From: an uncultured Prevotella sp.
GTDB taxonomy: Bacteria > Bacteroidota > Bacteroidia > Bacteroidales > Bacteroidaceae
Assembly (NCBI GenBank): GCA_934204655.1
Contig: CAKPZJ010000006.1
Coordinates: 1-64,000, forward strand
Length of the DNA: 64,000 nucleotides
Direction of reading: 5' to 3'
The notes under the pieces: generated by a model
Told to the model about the DNA's origin: nothing
Seen by the model: the letters and a program-made list of their open reading frames with translations, nothing else
Database searches by the model: none
Made by a program: the position numbers and the translations under genes
In this document: one piece after another, positions 35,683 to 44,370 of the stretch
Layout of the letters: the number at the start of each line of letters is the position of its first letter
Position numbering within the stretch: the first letter of the stretch is position 1

Positions 35683-35811
35683 ATGAAACGCCAGTACCTA
35701 TCAACGTCCGCGGGAGCGCCATGGCCCCATGCGCAGCCCATCTTTCAGACCTGCATGAGGGTCTGCTACCATAATATATACATCTCCGACATTATAACTA
35801 AAAACACCTAA
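35683..35811 (+). CDS. Possible 42-residue leader peptide upstream of the serpin
   Basis: An ATG-initiated frame of 42 codons (begins MKRQYLSTSAG, ends IITKNT) fills the serpin 5' leader and stops 2 nt before the serpin ATG. It contains two Met codons and two Cys codons, and a CAGACC/GGTCTG hairpin at 35746-35765. It has no recognised family. The close spacing would allow translational coupling, but a chance frame cannot be excluded. Confidence 0.3.
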   Translation: MKRQYLSTSAGAPWPHAQPIFQTCMRVCYHNIYISDIITKNT

Positions 35812-35813
35812 TT

Positions 35814-36893
35814 ATGAAAAAAGTTAACTGTATGTTGTTACTGGCCCTAAGTATGACCATGGCAACGCTCACCAACAGCTGTAGTGAAGACTCGGGAGGC
35901 ATAGAGCCTATCCGCATCGAACTGAGTAAGGTAACCCAGACTGACTTTGCAGCCTGTGGCAACGAGTTTGCCAACAGTCTGCTGGCTAACCTCGCCAACC
36001 AACAGGGTGAAAGGAGCCTCAACGTGGTGGTATCGCCCATCAGCGTGCAGTATCTGATAAGCATGATGGCCAACACGGCCACAGCCAACAGTATATGGGC
36101 ATCAGAGGACTTCTCGCTGTCGCCCGAACTGAAACAGGCGATAGCCACCAGCTACGCCGCCGATATAGTGTACCACGACTTTGCCAACAAGGCTCCTGAG
36201 GCCAAGGCTCTCATAGACCAGTGGGCCAACGACAAGACCCACGGGATGGTCAACGGACTCGGCCTAACCCCCACGCCGCAAACCGCCATCATCCTGGCCA
36301 ACGCCACCTACTTTAATGGCAAGTGGTCGCAGCCTTTCAACGGCAAGGACACCCACCCGGGCACTTTCTACAACGAGGACAACACCACATTGCAGGTCAG
36401 CATGATGTCCAAGACCATGCCAGCCAAGGTATATGCCGACGACAACCTCTCGGTGGCCGAGCTCAGCTACGGCCGCGGCTATTACAGCATGATGATAGTG
36501 ATGCCAAAGGACATCAAGCAGCAGTTAGCCGAGCGGACGGACTGGTGGGGGCTGCACAACAAGCTGGTGACGGCCGATAAGATTGAGATAGTTATGCCCA
36601 AGTTCAAGACCGAGAGCAATTGGAAAGACCTGATAGATGTGTGCAAGGCCCTTGGCGTAAAGAAACTGTTTACCCAGGTGGTCAACGGGACCAAATATAT
36701 GGAAATGGGGCAGAACGCCATAATAGAGGTAGACGAGAACGGCACCAAGGCAGCGGTTGCAAGCGCTGCCAATGGAGAGTTTACTTCTCCCGGGCTGCCC
36801 TCGCAGATACGCTTTGACCATCCCTTCATCTACGCCATCCGTGAGAACACCACTGGAACCATCCTCTTTATAGGCAAAACAGGTAAGCTATAA
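35814..36893 (+). CDS. Serpin-family protease inhibitor lipoprotein, shortened
   Basis: A 359-residue serpin. The signal peptide ends at a lipobox-like TNSC with Cys23; the following SEDSGG is acidic, like the surface-export signal of Bacteroidetes lipoproteins. Serpin landmarks include SPISVQYLISMMANTA (from 74), ANATYFNGKW (162-171) and the reactive-loop hinge DENGTKAAVASAANG (about 307-321), with RFDHPFIYAI (333-342) after the loop. Counting from hinge Glu308, P1 would be near Thr324, within two residues. Between residues 90 and 92 the usual segment of roughly 40 residues that forms helices C and D is missing. Inhibitory activity is therefore uncertain despite the consensus hinge. Confidence 0.88.
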   Translation: MKKVNCMLLLALSMTMATLTNSCSEDSGGIEPIRIELSKVTQTDFAACGNEFANSLLANLANQQGERSLNVVVSPISVQYLISMMANTATANSIWASEDFSLSPELKQAIATSYAADIVYHDFANKAPEAKALIDQWANDKTHGMVNGLGLTPTPQTAIILANATYFNGKWSQPFNGKDTHPGTFYNEDNTTLQVSMMSKTMPAKVYADDNLSVAELSYGRGYYSMMIVMPKDIKQQLAERTDWWGLHNKLVTADKIEIVMPKFKTESNWKDLIDVCKALGVKKLFTQVVNGTKYMEMGQNAIIEVDENGTKAAVASAANGEFTSPGLPSQIRFDHPFIYAIRENTTGTILFIGKTGKL

Positions 36894-36918
36894 CAGGCTG
36901 ATACCTATTAACATACTA

Positions 36919-36961
36919 CGAGGATGGGGTACCTGGCTACAGACCAGGCGCCCCATCCTCG
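36919..36961. terminator. Bidirectional stem-loop between serpin and dgt
   Basis: CGAGGATGGGG (36919-36929) pairs with CCCCATCCTCG (36951-36961), with an inner CCTGG/CCAGG extension. It lies between convergent genes; there is no T-run on either side. Confidence 0.6.
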
Positions 36962-36988
36962 CAGCGTATTGCGGTACTGACCACGACC

Positions 36989-38323
36989 CTATATGATGGG
37001 CAGCGAGATACCGTTAATCTTCTGGTAGATATCCAGAGCGTAGACATCGGTCATGCCGCTGATGTAGTCGATAACAGCCATGAGGCGGGTTTCGAGGCTG
37101 TCGCTCTGGATGTCGTACTGGCTACTGAAACGCTTGATGAGCTGCTGCGAGTGAAACTTCTCGGGACTGACGGCAGCACTCACCAGGTCGCGCATCAGCG
37201 TCTCCATAATTTTATAACCCGACAGCTCCACGTCTAACACTACCCTGCTCTGGTATATCTTCTCTCTTGACACCTTAGTACACCGCTTGTAGGCATCGCG
37301 CTGCCGCGGTGAAATGGCCGAAATAAGGCTCTGGGTAAACTCGCCGGCTAAGATTTCGGCCTCGTGGTCAACAAAGGCGCGCACGCACTCGCTCTCCAGC
37401 TTGCCGACAACGCAGGCACGCAGATAGACCACCTTCTCATTGACGTCGGTAACGCCGTCTTCCTCGACCCGACGGCGTATGGCCGCCCGGTCCTCGTCGT
37501 CGAAGAAGCCCAAGAGCAGCTCCTCTGTCTCGGAAAAGGTGAGCAGCTTGAGCTTGTGGGCATCCTCGATGTCCATGATTTCATAGCAGATGTCATCGGC
37601 TGCCTCCATCAGGAACACGAGGGGATGGCGCACGTAGCGGAGGGCTTCCCCTGGTGCCGAGGTACAGATTATGCCCAATTCATCGGCTATTTTGCGGTAG
37701 TAGGCTTCCTCTGATGAGAAGAAGCCAAACTTGCCATGGCTGCCGGCCACCGATGAGGCAAAGGGGTACTTCACTATACTGGCCAGAGTGGTATAGGTCA
37801 TCACAAAACCACCCTCGCGCCGACCGTTGAACCGATGGGTAAGGATGCGAAAAGCGTTGGCGTTGCCCTCGAAGTGAGTCAGGTCGTCCCACAGACGGTC
37901 GCTCACCCGGTCGCGCAGGCCCATGCCCTCGCCCTCGGTAAAGAAGGCTTGGATGGCTTTCTCTCCGCTGTGGCCGAAAGGCGGGTTACCTAAGTCGTGA
38001 GCCAGGCCAGCCGTCTGGACGATGGTGCCTATCTCCTCGAAGAGGGTGCCGCGCAGCTCGGGATGGCGGGCCATGAGCAGGCGAGCCACATCGTCGCCCA
38101 GGGACTTGCCTAAGGACGACACCTCGAGTGAATGGGTGAGCCGGTTGTGGACAAAGATACTCCCGGGGAGTGGGAAAACCTGCGTCTTGTTCTGAAGACG
38201 GCGGAAGGGAGCCGAGTAAATAAGCCGGTCGCTGTCGCGCTTAAACTCGGAGCGGTCATCGTGGCGCTCATGACGTCTTTCCTGTCCGAGCCGCTTGTTG
38301 GAAATAAGTTGTAGCCAGTTCAT
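36989..38323 (-). CDS. dgt: Deoxyguanosinetriphosphate triphosphohydrolase
   Basis: A 444-residue HD-domain dNTPase that converts dGTP to deoxyguanosine and triphosphate. The N-terminus RRHERHDDRSEFKRDSDRLIYS and FRRLQNKTQVF lead to the HD motifs NRLTHSLEVSS and GLAHDLGNPPFGHSGE. The length fits the Dgt family. It is divergent from dut; both enzymes act on the dNTP pool. The predicted transcript start lies at or next to its ATG. Confidence 0.92.
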   Translation of the reverse strand: MNWLQLISNKRLGQERRHERHDDRSEFKRDSDRLIYSAPFRRLQNKTQVFPLPGSIFVHNRLTHSLEVSSLGKSLGDDVARLLMARHPELRGTLFEEIGTIVQTAGLAHDLGNPPFGHSGEKAIQAFFTEGEGMGLRDRVSDRLWDDLTHFEGNANAFRILTHRFNGRREGGFVMTYTTLASIVKYPFASSVAGSHGKFGFFSSEEAYYRKIADELGIICTSAPGEALRYVRHPLVFLMEAADDICYEIMDIEDAHKLKLLTFSETEELLLGFFDDEDRAAIRRRVEEDGVTDVNEKVVYLRACVVGKLESECVRAFVDHEAEILAGEFTQSLISAISPRQRDAYKRCTKVSREKIYQSRVVLDVELSGYKIMETLMRDLVSAAVSPEKFHSQQLIKRFSSQYDIQSDSLETRLMAVIDYISGMTDVYALDIYQKINGISLPII

Positions 38324-38328
38324 ACACG

Positions 38329-38336
38329 CAAAAGTA
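38329..38336 (-). promoter_or_regulatory. Promoter -7 element of dgt
   Basis: Minus-strand TACTTTTG fits TAnnTTTG and ends only 5 nt before the ATG at 38323, which predicts a leaderless or nearly leaderless mRNA. Confidence 0.6.
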
Positions 38337-38400
38337 GTGCAATTTTGCTTATTTAAATGCTTTTTGTGAGAAAAATGTTAATAATGTGGTCAGAAATGGC

Positions 38401-38408
38401 TATTTTTG
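38401..38408 (+). promoter_or_regulatory. Promoter -7 element of the dut operon
   Basis: TATTTTTG fits TAnnTTTG. It lies about 87 nt before the chosen dut ATG and is divergent from the dgt promoter. Confidence 0.5.
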
Positions 38409-38494
38409 CATTTAAAATAAGGTACGGGAGCACCGTGGCGACGGCCCTGGCTGTGCCCGCACTACCCAGTGCCTACAAAATGACTTACACGAAG

Positions 38495-38932
38495 ATGTTA
38501 CAGGTTAAGATTATCAATAAGGGGCACCATCCGCTGCCCGAGTATGCCACCACGCAAAGTGCCGGACTGGACCTGAGGGCCAATCTGGAGGCTCCTATCA
38601 CCCTACGGCCCATGGAGCGCCGGCTGGTGCCCACAGGTCTGTACATGGCGCTGCCCGCTGGCTACGAGGCGCAGGTAAGGCCCCGCAGCGGACTGGCCCT
38701 GAAGCATGGCATCACGGTGCTCAACTCGCCGGGAACCATCGATGCCGATTACCGAGGCGAGATTATGGTGCTGCTCATCAACTTCTCTGACACAGACTTT
38801 GTCATCAACGACGGCGAGCGCATCGCCCAGATGGTGGTGGCCCGCCACGAGCAGGTAGCGTTTGAACTGGCTGATGTGCTCGACGACACCGAGCGGGGTG
38901 CCGGCGGCTACGGACACACGGGGGTAAAATAG
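38495..38932 (+). CDS. dut: dUTP diphosphatase
   Basis: A 145-residue trimeric dUTPase that hydrolyses dUTP to dUMP and keeps uracil out of DNA. All five motifs are present: [43 protein letters not shown] and [10 protein letters not shown]. The start at 38495 begins the beta-strand [12 protein letters not shown] 38480 (five residues longer) is also possible. It heads a plus-strand operon continuing with the TPR, DUF4292 and EnvC-like genes. Confidence 0.95.
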   Translation: MLQVKIINKGHHPLPEYATTQSAGLDLRANLEAPITLRPMERRLVPTGLYMALPAGYEAQVRPRSGLALKHGITVLNSPGTIDADYRGEIMVLLINFSDTDFVINDGERIAQMVVARHEQVAFELADVLDDTERGAGGYGHTGVK

Positions 38933-38942
38933 CCAGACTGCC

Positions 38943-40721
38943 ATGATGCTACACAGACGTTTTATAACCAGGGCCTTGTTAGTACTGATGGCCGCGGCCC
39001 TCGTACTACCCCTCGCAGCCAAGCGCAAGAAGGCTGCGGTGCGGCCGGCCGTCGTGCTGTCGGCCGAGGACAGCCGCCGCTACGATTATTTCTTCCTTGA
39101 GGCGCAGCGCCAGAACCTCAAGGGCAACTATGCCGAGGCTTACGACCTGCTTACCCACTGTCTGGAAATAAACCCGCAGGCTGCCGAGACTTACTATCAG
39201 TTAGCGCTGTACCACTCGGCCATGGACAAGGACTCGCTCAGCATGGCCAACCTGCAGACCGCCGTAACCCTGCGCCCCGACAACAAGACTTACTTAGAGG
39301 CGCTGGCCAACAATTACTATAAACAGAAGAACTACGCCAAGGCAGCAGCTGTCTACGAGCAGCTGGCCCGCAACAGCCGCGACCGCTCTGACCTGCAGCG
39401 CACGCTGCTAAGCATCTACGAGCGCCAGAAAGACTATGGCAAGATGATTAGTTGCCTGAACCGCCTGGAGCAAATGGAGGGCAGCGGCGAGGATATTACC
39501 CTTTCCAAGGTTCATGTGTACGAGTTGCTCGGCGACAGGAAGTCGGCCCTCAAGACGCTGCGGCAACTGGTAGACGAGCATCCGTTCGACCTGAACTATC
39601 AGGTGATGATGGGCAACTGGCTGATGCAGAATGGCGGCAAGGCAGAGGCTCTGCGACTCTTTGCCGACGCTCTGAAGAAAGAGCCCACCAACACCAATGT
39701 ACTCAGTTCGCTCTACGACTACTACAAGGATGCCGGCCAGGACACGGTGGCCTACAGTTTTCTGCGCCGCATACTCACCAGCCCTAAGACCGAGGCCGAG
39801 AGCCGCGCGATGATGATGAAGCGATACATCAAGAGCAGCGAGAAAGAAGGGGGCGACAGCGTGCGCGTGCTGGCCCTGTTCGACCAGATAGCCAAGACCG
39901 TCAGCCTGGATGCCTCGATGGCCGAGCTGCGCTTAGCGTATATGAAACTGAAGCACATGCCCGACTCTGTGGTACAGCAGGCCCGCAACCAACTGCTGCG
40001 GGTGGCCCCCGACAACGCCCCGGCCCGCTTCGAGACCATACAGCAGCTCTGGATTAAGCAGAAGTGGGACGAGGTGGCCCAGCTGAGCAAGGAGGGCACC
40101 GAATATAACCCCGACGAGATGGGCTTCTACTACTTCCTCGGTCTCTCTTACTATCAGAAGGAGCAGAATGACTCTGCCCTTAACGCCTTCCGCAAGGGCG
40201 TTGACGTGGTTAACGACGACAGCAACCCTGCCATCGTCAGCGACTTCTACTCTCTTATGGGTACCATTCTCCAGGACAAGGGCCTGTATGACCAAGCATA
40301 CGATGCCTTTGACAAGAGTCTGAAATGGAAGAGCGACAACACTGAGTGTCTGAACAACTACGCCTACTTCCTCAGCGTACGCGACACCGCGCTGGCCAAA
40401 GCAGCCCAGATGAGCTACAAGACGATACAGGTAGAACCCAAGAACCCGACCTTTCTGGACACATACGCCTGGATTCTGTTCAGGCAGAACCGCTACGCCG
40501 AGGCCAAGATATACATAGACCAGGCCGTGGCCAACGATACCGACTCGGTACAGAGCGCTGTCATCCTGGAGCACGCCGGCGACATCTACATGATGAACAA
40601 GCAGACCGACAAGGCCATAGACTACTGGCAGCGAGCCGTCAAGGCAGGTGGCGACAGCCCTCTGCTACCTAAGAAGATACAACTGAAAAAATATATAGAA
40701 GATGAGAAAAAGACTAAATAG
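38943..40721 (+). CDS. Tetratricopeptide repeat protein
   Basis: A 592-residue protein with an N-terminal signal peptide (about 1-26) and at least ten TPR-like helical pairs from residue 45 to 580, for example NYAEAYDLLTHCLEINPQAAE near residues 61-81 and the repeats near 390-540. It probably acts as a periplasmic scaffold. It starts 11 nt after dut and its end overlaps the DUF4292 gene by 20 nt. The order dut, TPR, DUF4292, M23-like is one I recognise from Bacteroidales genomes and suggests an envelope role, perhaps with the EnvC-like protein. Confidence 0.88.
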   Translation: MMLHRRFITRALLVLMAAALVLPLAAKRKKAAVRPAVVLSAEDSRRYDYFFLEAQRQNLKGNYAEAYDLLTHCLEINPQAAETYYQLALYHSAMDKDSLSMANLQTAVTLRPDNKTYLEALANNYYKQKNYAKAAAVYEQLARNSRDRSDLQRTLLSIYERQKDYGKMISCLNRLEQMEGSGEDITLSKVHVYELLGDRKSALKTLRQLVDEHPFDLNYQVMMGNWLMQNGGKAEALRLFADALKKEPTNTNVLSSLYDYYKDAGQDTVAYSFLRRILTSPKTEAESRAMMMKRYIKSSEKEGGDSVRVLALFDQIAKTVSLDASMAELRLAYMKLKHMPDSVVQQARNQLLRVAPDNAPARFETIQQLWIKQKWDEVAQLSKEGTEYNPDEMGFYYFLGLSYYQKEQNDSALNAFRKGVDVVNDDSNPAIVSDFYSLMGTILQDKGLYDQAYDAFDKSLKWKSDNTECLNNYAYFLSVRDTALAKAAQMSYKTIQVEPKNPTFLDTYAWILFRQNRYAEAKIYIDQAVANDTDSVQSAVILEHAGDIYMMNKQTDKAIDYWQRAVKAGGDSPLLPKKIQLKKYIEDEKKTK

Positions 40722-41595
40722 GTATGCCCTCCTGGCGGTAGTACTCACCCTGACCGCCTGTGGGGCCAAGAAAAACTTAGTGACCACTCCGGCCACCACA
40801 AAGCAGGCTCCGGGCGCCAAGGCGACCACTCCGGCGGGCAGCAGCTTAGCCTTTGTACAGCAGGTGGCCGACCAGCGCCTGTACCAGAAGAACATTACGG
40901 GCAACATGACCTTCAGTATCCAGGCCGGAAGCGTGAGCCACAAGTTGGGGGGCTCTCTGCACATGCGGCGCGACGAGGTTATCCGCCTACAGGTGGTCGC
41001 CCCGATACTGCCGGTAGAGATAGGGCGCATAGAGTTCACCCCCGACTATGTACTGGTCATAGACCGCTGGCACAAGGAGTACATCAAGGCCGACTACAAC
41101 CAGCTGGCGTTTCTCAAAGAGAACGGGCTCGACTTCTACAGCCTGCAGTCGCTCTTCTGGAACGAGCTCCTCATGCCTGGCCGCCAGAAAGTGAGCGAGG
41201 GCGACCTCGGCAAGTACTACGTAGACACCTCGGCCCAGGGCAGCACACTTCCCGTGAGTCTCAGCCAGGGCAAACTCAGTTTCTGCTGGAACGCCGGCCG
41301 CACTGACCACAAGATACACTCGGCCATCGTAACCTACGGGGGCAACGGGCGTGGCTCCTCGCGCCTCACCTGGAACTACGCCGACTTCCAGAGCGTCGGC
41401 GTCAAGAGTTTCCCTGCCACCCAGTCGTTTACTTTTACCACCTCGGCCACGGGCAAGACCCAGCAGGGCACTATCAGCTTCACCCTCGACCGCGTGGGTA
41501 CCGACTCGGGATGGGAAGCACGCACCACCGTCTCTGATAAGTACAAGCGGATAGAGGCCCGCGATGTTTTTGACAAATTACTCAATCTGCAATGA
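40702..41595 (+). CDS. DUF4292 lipoprotein
   Basis: A 297-residue lipoprotein with lipobox LTAC (Cys20). After a Thr/Pro/Ala-rich linker (25-47) comes a beta-rich domain resembling the LolA/LolB-like lipoprotein-carrier fold associated with DUF4292 (MTFSIQAGSVSHKLGGSLHMRRDEVIRLQ). No acidic export signal follows the Cys, so periplasmic-facing anchoring is likely. It may carry or sense lipids; no experimental function is known to me. It overlaps the TPR gene by 20 nt and the EnvC-like gene by 4 nt. Confidence 0.82.
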   Translation: MRKRLNRYALLAVVLTLTACGAKKNLVTTPATTKQAPGAKATTPAGSSLAFVQQVADQRLYQKNITGNMTFSIQAGSVSHKLGGSLHMRRDEVIRLQVVAPILPVEIGRIEFTPDYVLVIDRWHKEYIKADYNQLAFLKENGLDFYSLQSLFWNELLMPGRQKVSEGDLGKYYVDTSAQGSTLPVSLSQGKLSFCWNAGRTDHKIHSAIVTYGGNGRGSSRLTWNYADFQSVGVKSFPATQSFTFTTSATGKTQQGTISFTLDRVGTDSGWEARTTVSDKYKRIEARDVFDKLLNLQ

Positions 41596-43181
41596 GACGC
41601 ATCATCACCATCCTGTTGGCATCGGCCCTTGCGCTGACCGTACCGGCGCAGACCAAGACCAAGGCACGCAAGCCGGCCACCACCACGGCGGCCAAGAGCA
41701 GCAAGTCGAAAAAGACTGTACGCAAGTCGGCCGTCAAGGCTGTCGAGAAGCCTGCCCCTACGTCTATCAAGGGACTGCGCAACGAGCGGGCAGCCATCCA
41801 GCGCAAGATAAAGCAGCAGGAGCAGGCGCTCCGAGCCAACAAGGCCAATGTATCTAAGCGCCTCAAGGATCTGCTGGTCATCAACTCTGAGATAGGAGAG
41901 AAGCAGAAGTCTATCGATGGCATCCAGCAGGACATCAACCACATCGACGGCAACATCGGCATCCTCCAGTCGCAGCTCCAGACACTCGAGAAGCAACTTG
42001 CCGACCGTCGCGAGAAGTACATTAAGTCTGTACGCTACATGGCGCGGCACCGTTCGGTTCAGGACAAGCTCATGTTTATCTTCTCGGCCAAGACCTTTAC
42101 CCAGATGTACCGTCGCATGCGCTTCGTCCGCGAGTATGCCGCCTATCAGAAAGTACAGGGCGAGATGCTCAAAGCTAAGCAGCAGCAGGTAGACAACAAG
42201 CACCGCCAGCTCCAGGACGTGCGCGGGCAGAAAAACTCGCTGCTCAGCAAGAACGTGCAGGCCCGCACCGAACTGGAAGGTAAGCAGACCGAGCAGCAGA
42301 ACATAGTGCAGGGACTGCAGCGGCAGCAGAAAACTATCCAGACCATTATAGATGAGCAGAAAAAGAAGAACGCGGCGCTCAACGCGCAGATAGACCGACT
42401 GGTAGCCATCGAGGTGGCCAAAGCCAAGGCCCGTGCCGAGGCTGAGGCCAAGCGCAAGGCCGAAGCCGAAGCTAAGCGCAAGGCTGCCGAGCTGGCTCGC
42501 AAGAAGGCCGAAGCCGAGGCCAAGGCCCGCGAGAATGAGCGCAGGATAGCCGAGGCCAAGGCCCGCGAGGCGCAGTTGAAGGCGCAGGCCGAGGCAGCCG
42601 CCCAGCGTAAGCAGGAAGCCGAGCGCGAACGAGCCGAGCAGGCCATGCGCGAAGCCCGGGCCAACCGCGAGGCGGCCGAGCGTAAGGCCAAGGCCGACGA
42701 GGCCCGCAGCCGCAAAGAGATAGCCGAGGCCAAGAAAGATATGAACGAAGCCTCGTCGCTCAGTTCGGTCGACCGCATGATGAGCGGTGGTTTCGAGGCC
42801 AACAAGGGCCGTCTGCCTATGCCCATCACGGGCAGCTACAAGGTGGTGAGCCACTACGGCCAGTACTCCGTCGAGGGCCTGAAGGGCGTAACACTCGACA
42901 ACAAGGGTATCAACATCCTGGGCCGTCCGGGGGCTGTTGCCCGCAGTATCTACGATGGCGAGGTGAGTGCCATCTACGACTGGGAGGGTTCTATGTTTGT
43001 CATGGTGCGCCACGGTGCTTACATCTCGGTGTACTGCAACCTGCGCTCCGTCAGCGTAAGCAAGGGCCAGAAAGTTTCTACCCGTCAGGCGTTAGGCACA
43101 GTGGGTGCCGACAACATCCTGCAGTTCCAGCTCCGCAAGGGCTCAGCCAAACTGAACCCTGAGGCATGGCTCGGGCGTTAG
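41592..43181 (+). CDS. EnvC-like coiled-coil protein with degenerate M23 domain
   Basis: A 529-residue exported protein (signal peptide about 1-18). Residues about 55-275 form a long coiled coil, followed by an Ala/Lys/Glu/Arg-rich helix (about 275-385) and a C-terminal LytM/M23 fold (about 405-529). The zinc ligands of M23 peptidases are replaced: the usual HxGxD region reads NKGINI and the usual HxH region reads ILQFQ. It should therefore lack peptidase activity and, like EnvC, activate an amidase at the septum. It is the last gene of the dut operon. Confidence 0.85.
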   Translation: MRRIITILLASALALTVPAQTKTKARKPATTTAAKSSKSKKTVRKSAVKAVEKPAPTSIKGLRNERAAIQRKIKQQEQALRANKANVSKRLKDLLVINSEIGEKQKSIDGIQQDINHIDGNIGILQSQLQTLEKQLADRREKYIKSVRYMARHRSVQDKLMFIFSAKTFTQMYRRMRFVREYAAYQKVQGEMLKAKQQQVDNKHRQLQDVRGQKNSLLSKNVQARTELEGKQTEQQNIVQGLQRQQKTIQTIIDEQKKKNAALNAQIDRLVAIEVAKAKARAEAEAKRKAEAEAKRKAAELARKKAEAEAKARENERRIAEAKAREAQLKAQAEAAAQRKQEAERERAEQAMREARANREAAERKAKADEARSRKEIAEAKKDMNEASSLSSVDRMMSGGFEANKGRLPMPITGSYKVVSHYGQYSVEGLKGVTLDNKGINILGRPGAVARSIYDGEVSAIYDWEGSMFVMVRHGAYISVYCNLRSVSVSKGQKVSTRQALGTVGADNILQFQLRKGSAKLNPEAWLGR

Positions 43182-43213
43182 CCGCCACCTCTCCCCCGTT
43201 TTTTCTAACTATT

Positions 43214-43258
43214 ACGCATAGCGCACAGGTTCCTTCGAGGAGTCTGTGCGCTATGCGT
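43214..43258. terminator. Bidirectional terminator overlapping the araC stop codon
   Basis: ACGCATAGCGCACAG (43214-43228) pairs with CTGTGCGCTATGCGT (43244-43258), 15 bp. It lies between the convergent EnvC-like and araC genes, and the araC stop codon is inside the stem. Confidence 0.75.
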
Positions 43259-44165
43259 TGGTGGTGCCGCCATCTGCTCCATGGGTGCTGCCATCTGCTC
43301 CATGGGCACTGCGCAGTTGCATGGGCGACTGGCCGGTGTGGCGTCTGAAATAGCGACAGAAGAAGGAAGTGTCGCTGAAGTGATACTCGCACGCTATCTG
43401 CTTCATACTCTGTTGGCCACCACTCAGCTGAAGCCTAAGCTGCAGGATAGTATAGTGGTCTATTATCTTCTTGGGTGTCTCGCTGGTTATCTGCCTTACT
43501 ATCATGGTCAGGTACTTAGGCGTGATACTCAGCTCGCGCGCATAGTACGACACATCGCGCGACAGACGGTAGTCGCGTTCTACCAGCATCATAAACTGGT
43601 TGAACAGTTCGCGTACCCGGCGCGACTCGGTGCCCTTGGGGCGCATCTGGGGGTTACGCATCAGGTACTCATGGAAGCCCACAAAGAACGCCTTGAGCTG
43701 TAGCAACACCAGCTGGGTAACACAGCTACACTCGGGCTGATCCATATACACATGGAGCAGGCCAAACATATTGTCGATGATGCGGGTAACCACGGACGAG
43801 CCTGGTTGGCAACGGTCGTAACGGAGCCCCGAGTACACCGTCTGTTCCATCTGTAGGCTGGCAGTCCTCAGCAGCGAGGCATCGTAGCGCAGCATCTCCG
43901 TCCGGAAGTCGGCCGAGGGGGTGGCAGCCTCTCCGCCAGTTTCCTCAGTACGCAGCAGACATACCACGTCATTGGGAAACAGGGTGATGACAGCCCCCAC
44001 TTGCAAGTCCCATTCGGTAAAGTTGACACGGAGCCGTGCCCTACCCGCCCTGACTATCAGGATGGCCCCATAGCTCAGCACCTGGGGGCCAGACACCCAC
44101 CCTTCTAACGATGTGAATACAAGCCGGGGTACAGAGGTGGCCGAAAAATCTATCTCGTTATACAT
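43251..44165 (-). CDS. AraC-family regulator, likely of the adjacent efflux operon
   Basis: A 304-residue cytosolic regulator. The N-terminal about 190 residues form a ligand domain, and the C-terminal double HTH includes QSMKQIACEYHFSDTSFFCRYFRRHTGQSPMQLR. It is transcribed divergently from a TolC/EmrA/EmrB-type operon across a 205-nt spacer holding both promoters, so it probably controls that operon. The last residues include a 7-residue direct repeat (HGADGST, HGADGGT) encoded by a 21-nt tandem duplication. Confidence 0.9.
   Translation of the reverse strand: MYNEIDFSATSVPRLVFTSLEGWVSGPQVLSYGAILIVRAGRARLRVNFTEWDLQVGAVITLFPNDVVCLLRTEETGGEAATPSADFRTEMLRYDASLLRTASLQMEQTVYSGLRYDRCQPGSSVVTRIIDNMFGLLHVYMDQPECSCVTQLVLLQLKAFFVGFHEYLMRNPQMRPKGTESRRVRELFNQFMMLVERDYRLSRDVSYYARELSITPKYLTMIVRQITSETPKKIIDHYTILQLRLQLSGGQQSMKQIACEYHFSDTSFFCRYFRRHTGQSPMQLRSAHGADGSTHGADGGTTNA
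43263..43304 (-). repeat. 21-nt tandem duplication in the 3' end of araC
   Basis: Two 21-nt units (43263-43283 and 43284-43304) differ at one position and sit in frame at the C-terminus of the regulator, beyond the HTH domain. Confidence 0.75.
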
Positions 44166-44246
44166 ATATATAATAAGGTATAGTCGCGGTAACGCGAGTC
44201 ATAGCTCCGAGCACCGCCAAGATTTCCTTTTTGAGTACAAATATCG

Positions 44247-44254
44247 CAAAAATA
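44247..44254 (-). promoter_or_regulatory. Promoter -7 element of the araC gene
   Basis: Minus-strand TATTTTTG fits TAnnTTTG and gives a leader of about 75 nt. Confidence 0.5.
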
Positions 44255-44333
44255 ACCCACATTAGCGAACATTTTTTCCCTAAAAGTCCGTAACCATAGA
44301 AAAAACAGTACCCGCCCACCCACCAGAAAGCAC

Positions 44334-44341
44334 TACCTTTG
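44334..44341 (+). promoter_or_regulatory. Promoter -7 element of the efflux operon
   Basis: TACCTTTG is a perfect -7 box 30 nt before the GTG start at 44371. The spacer to the araC promoter is about 80 nt and is the likely operator region. Confidence 0.7.
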
Positions 44342-44370
44342 CACCCGACGAAATCAATAAGTTTTTTCAA

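Noticed and set aside
41376..43013. 545-codon Leu-rich minus-strand frame opposite the EnvC-like gene
   Set aside because: It mirrors the Ala/Lys/Glu coiled coil on the other strand, so the Leu-rich hydrophobic appearance is an artefact.
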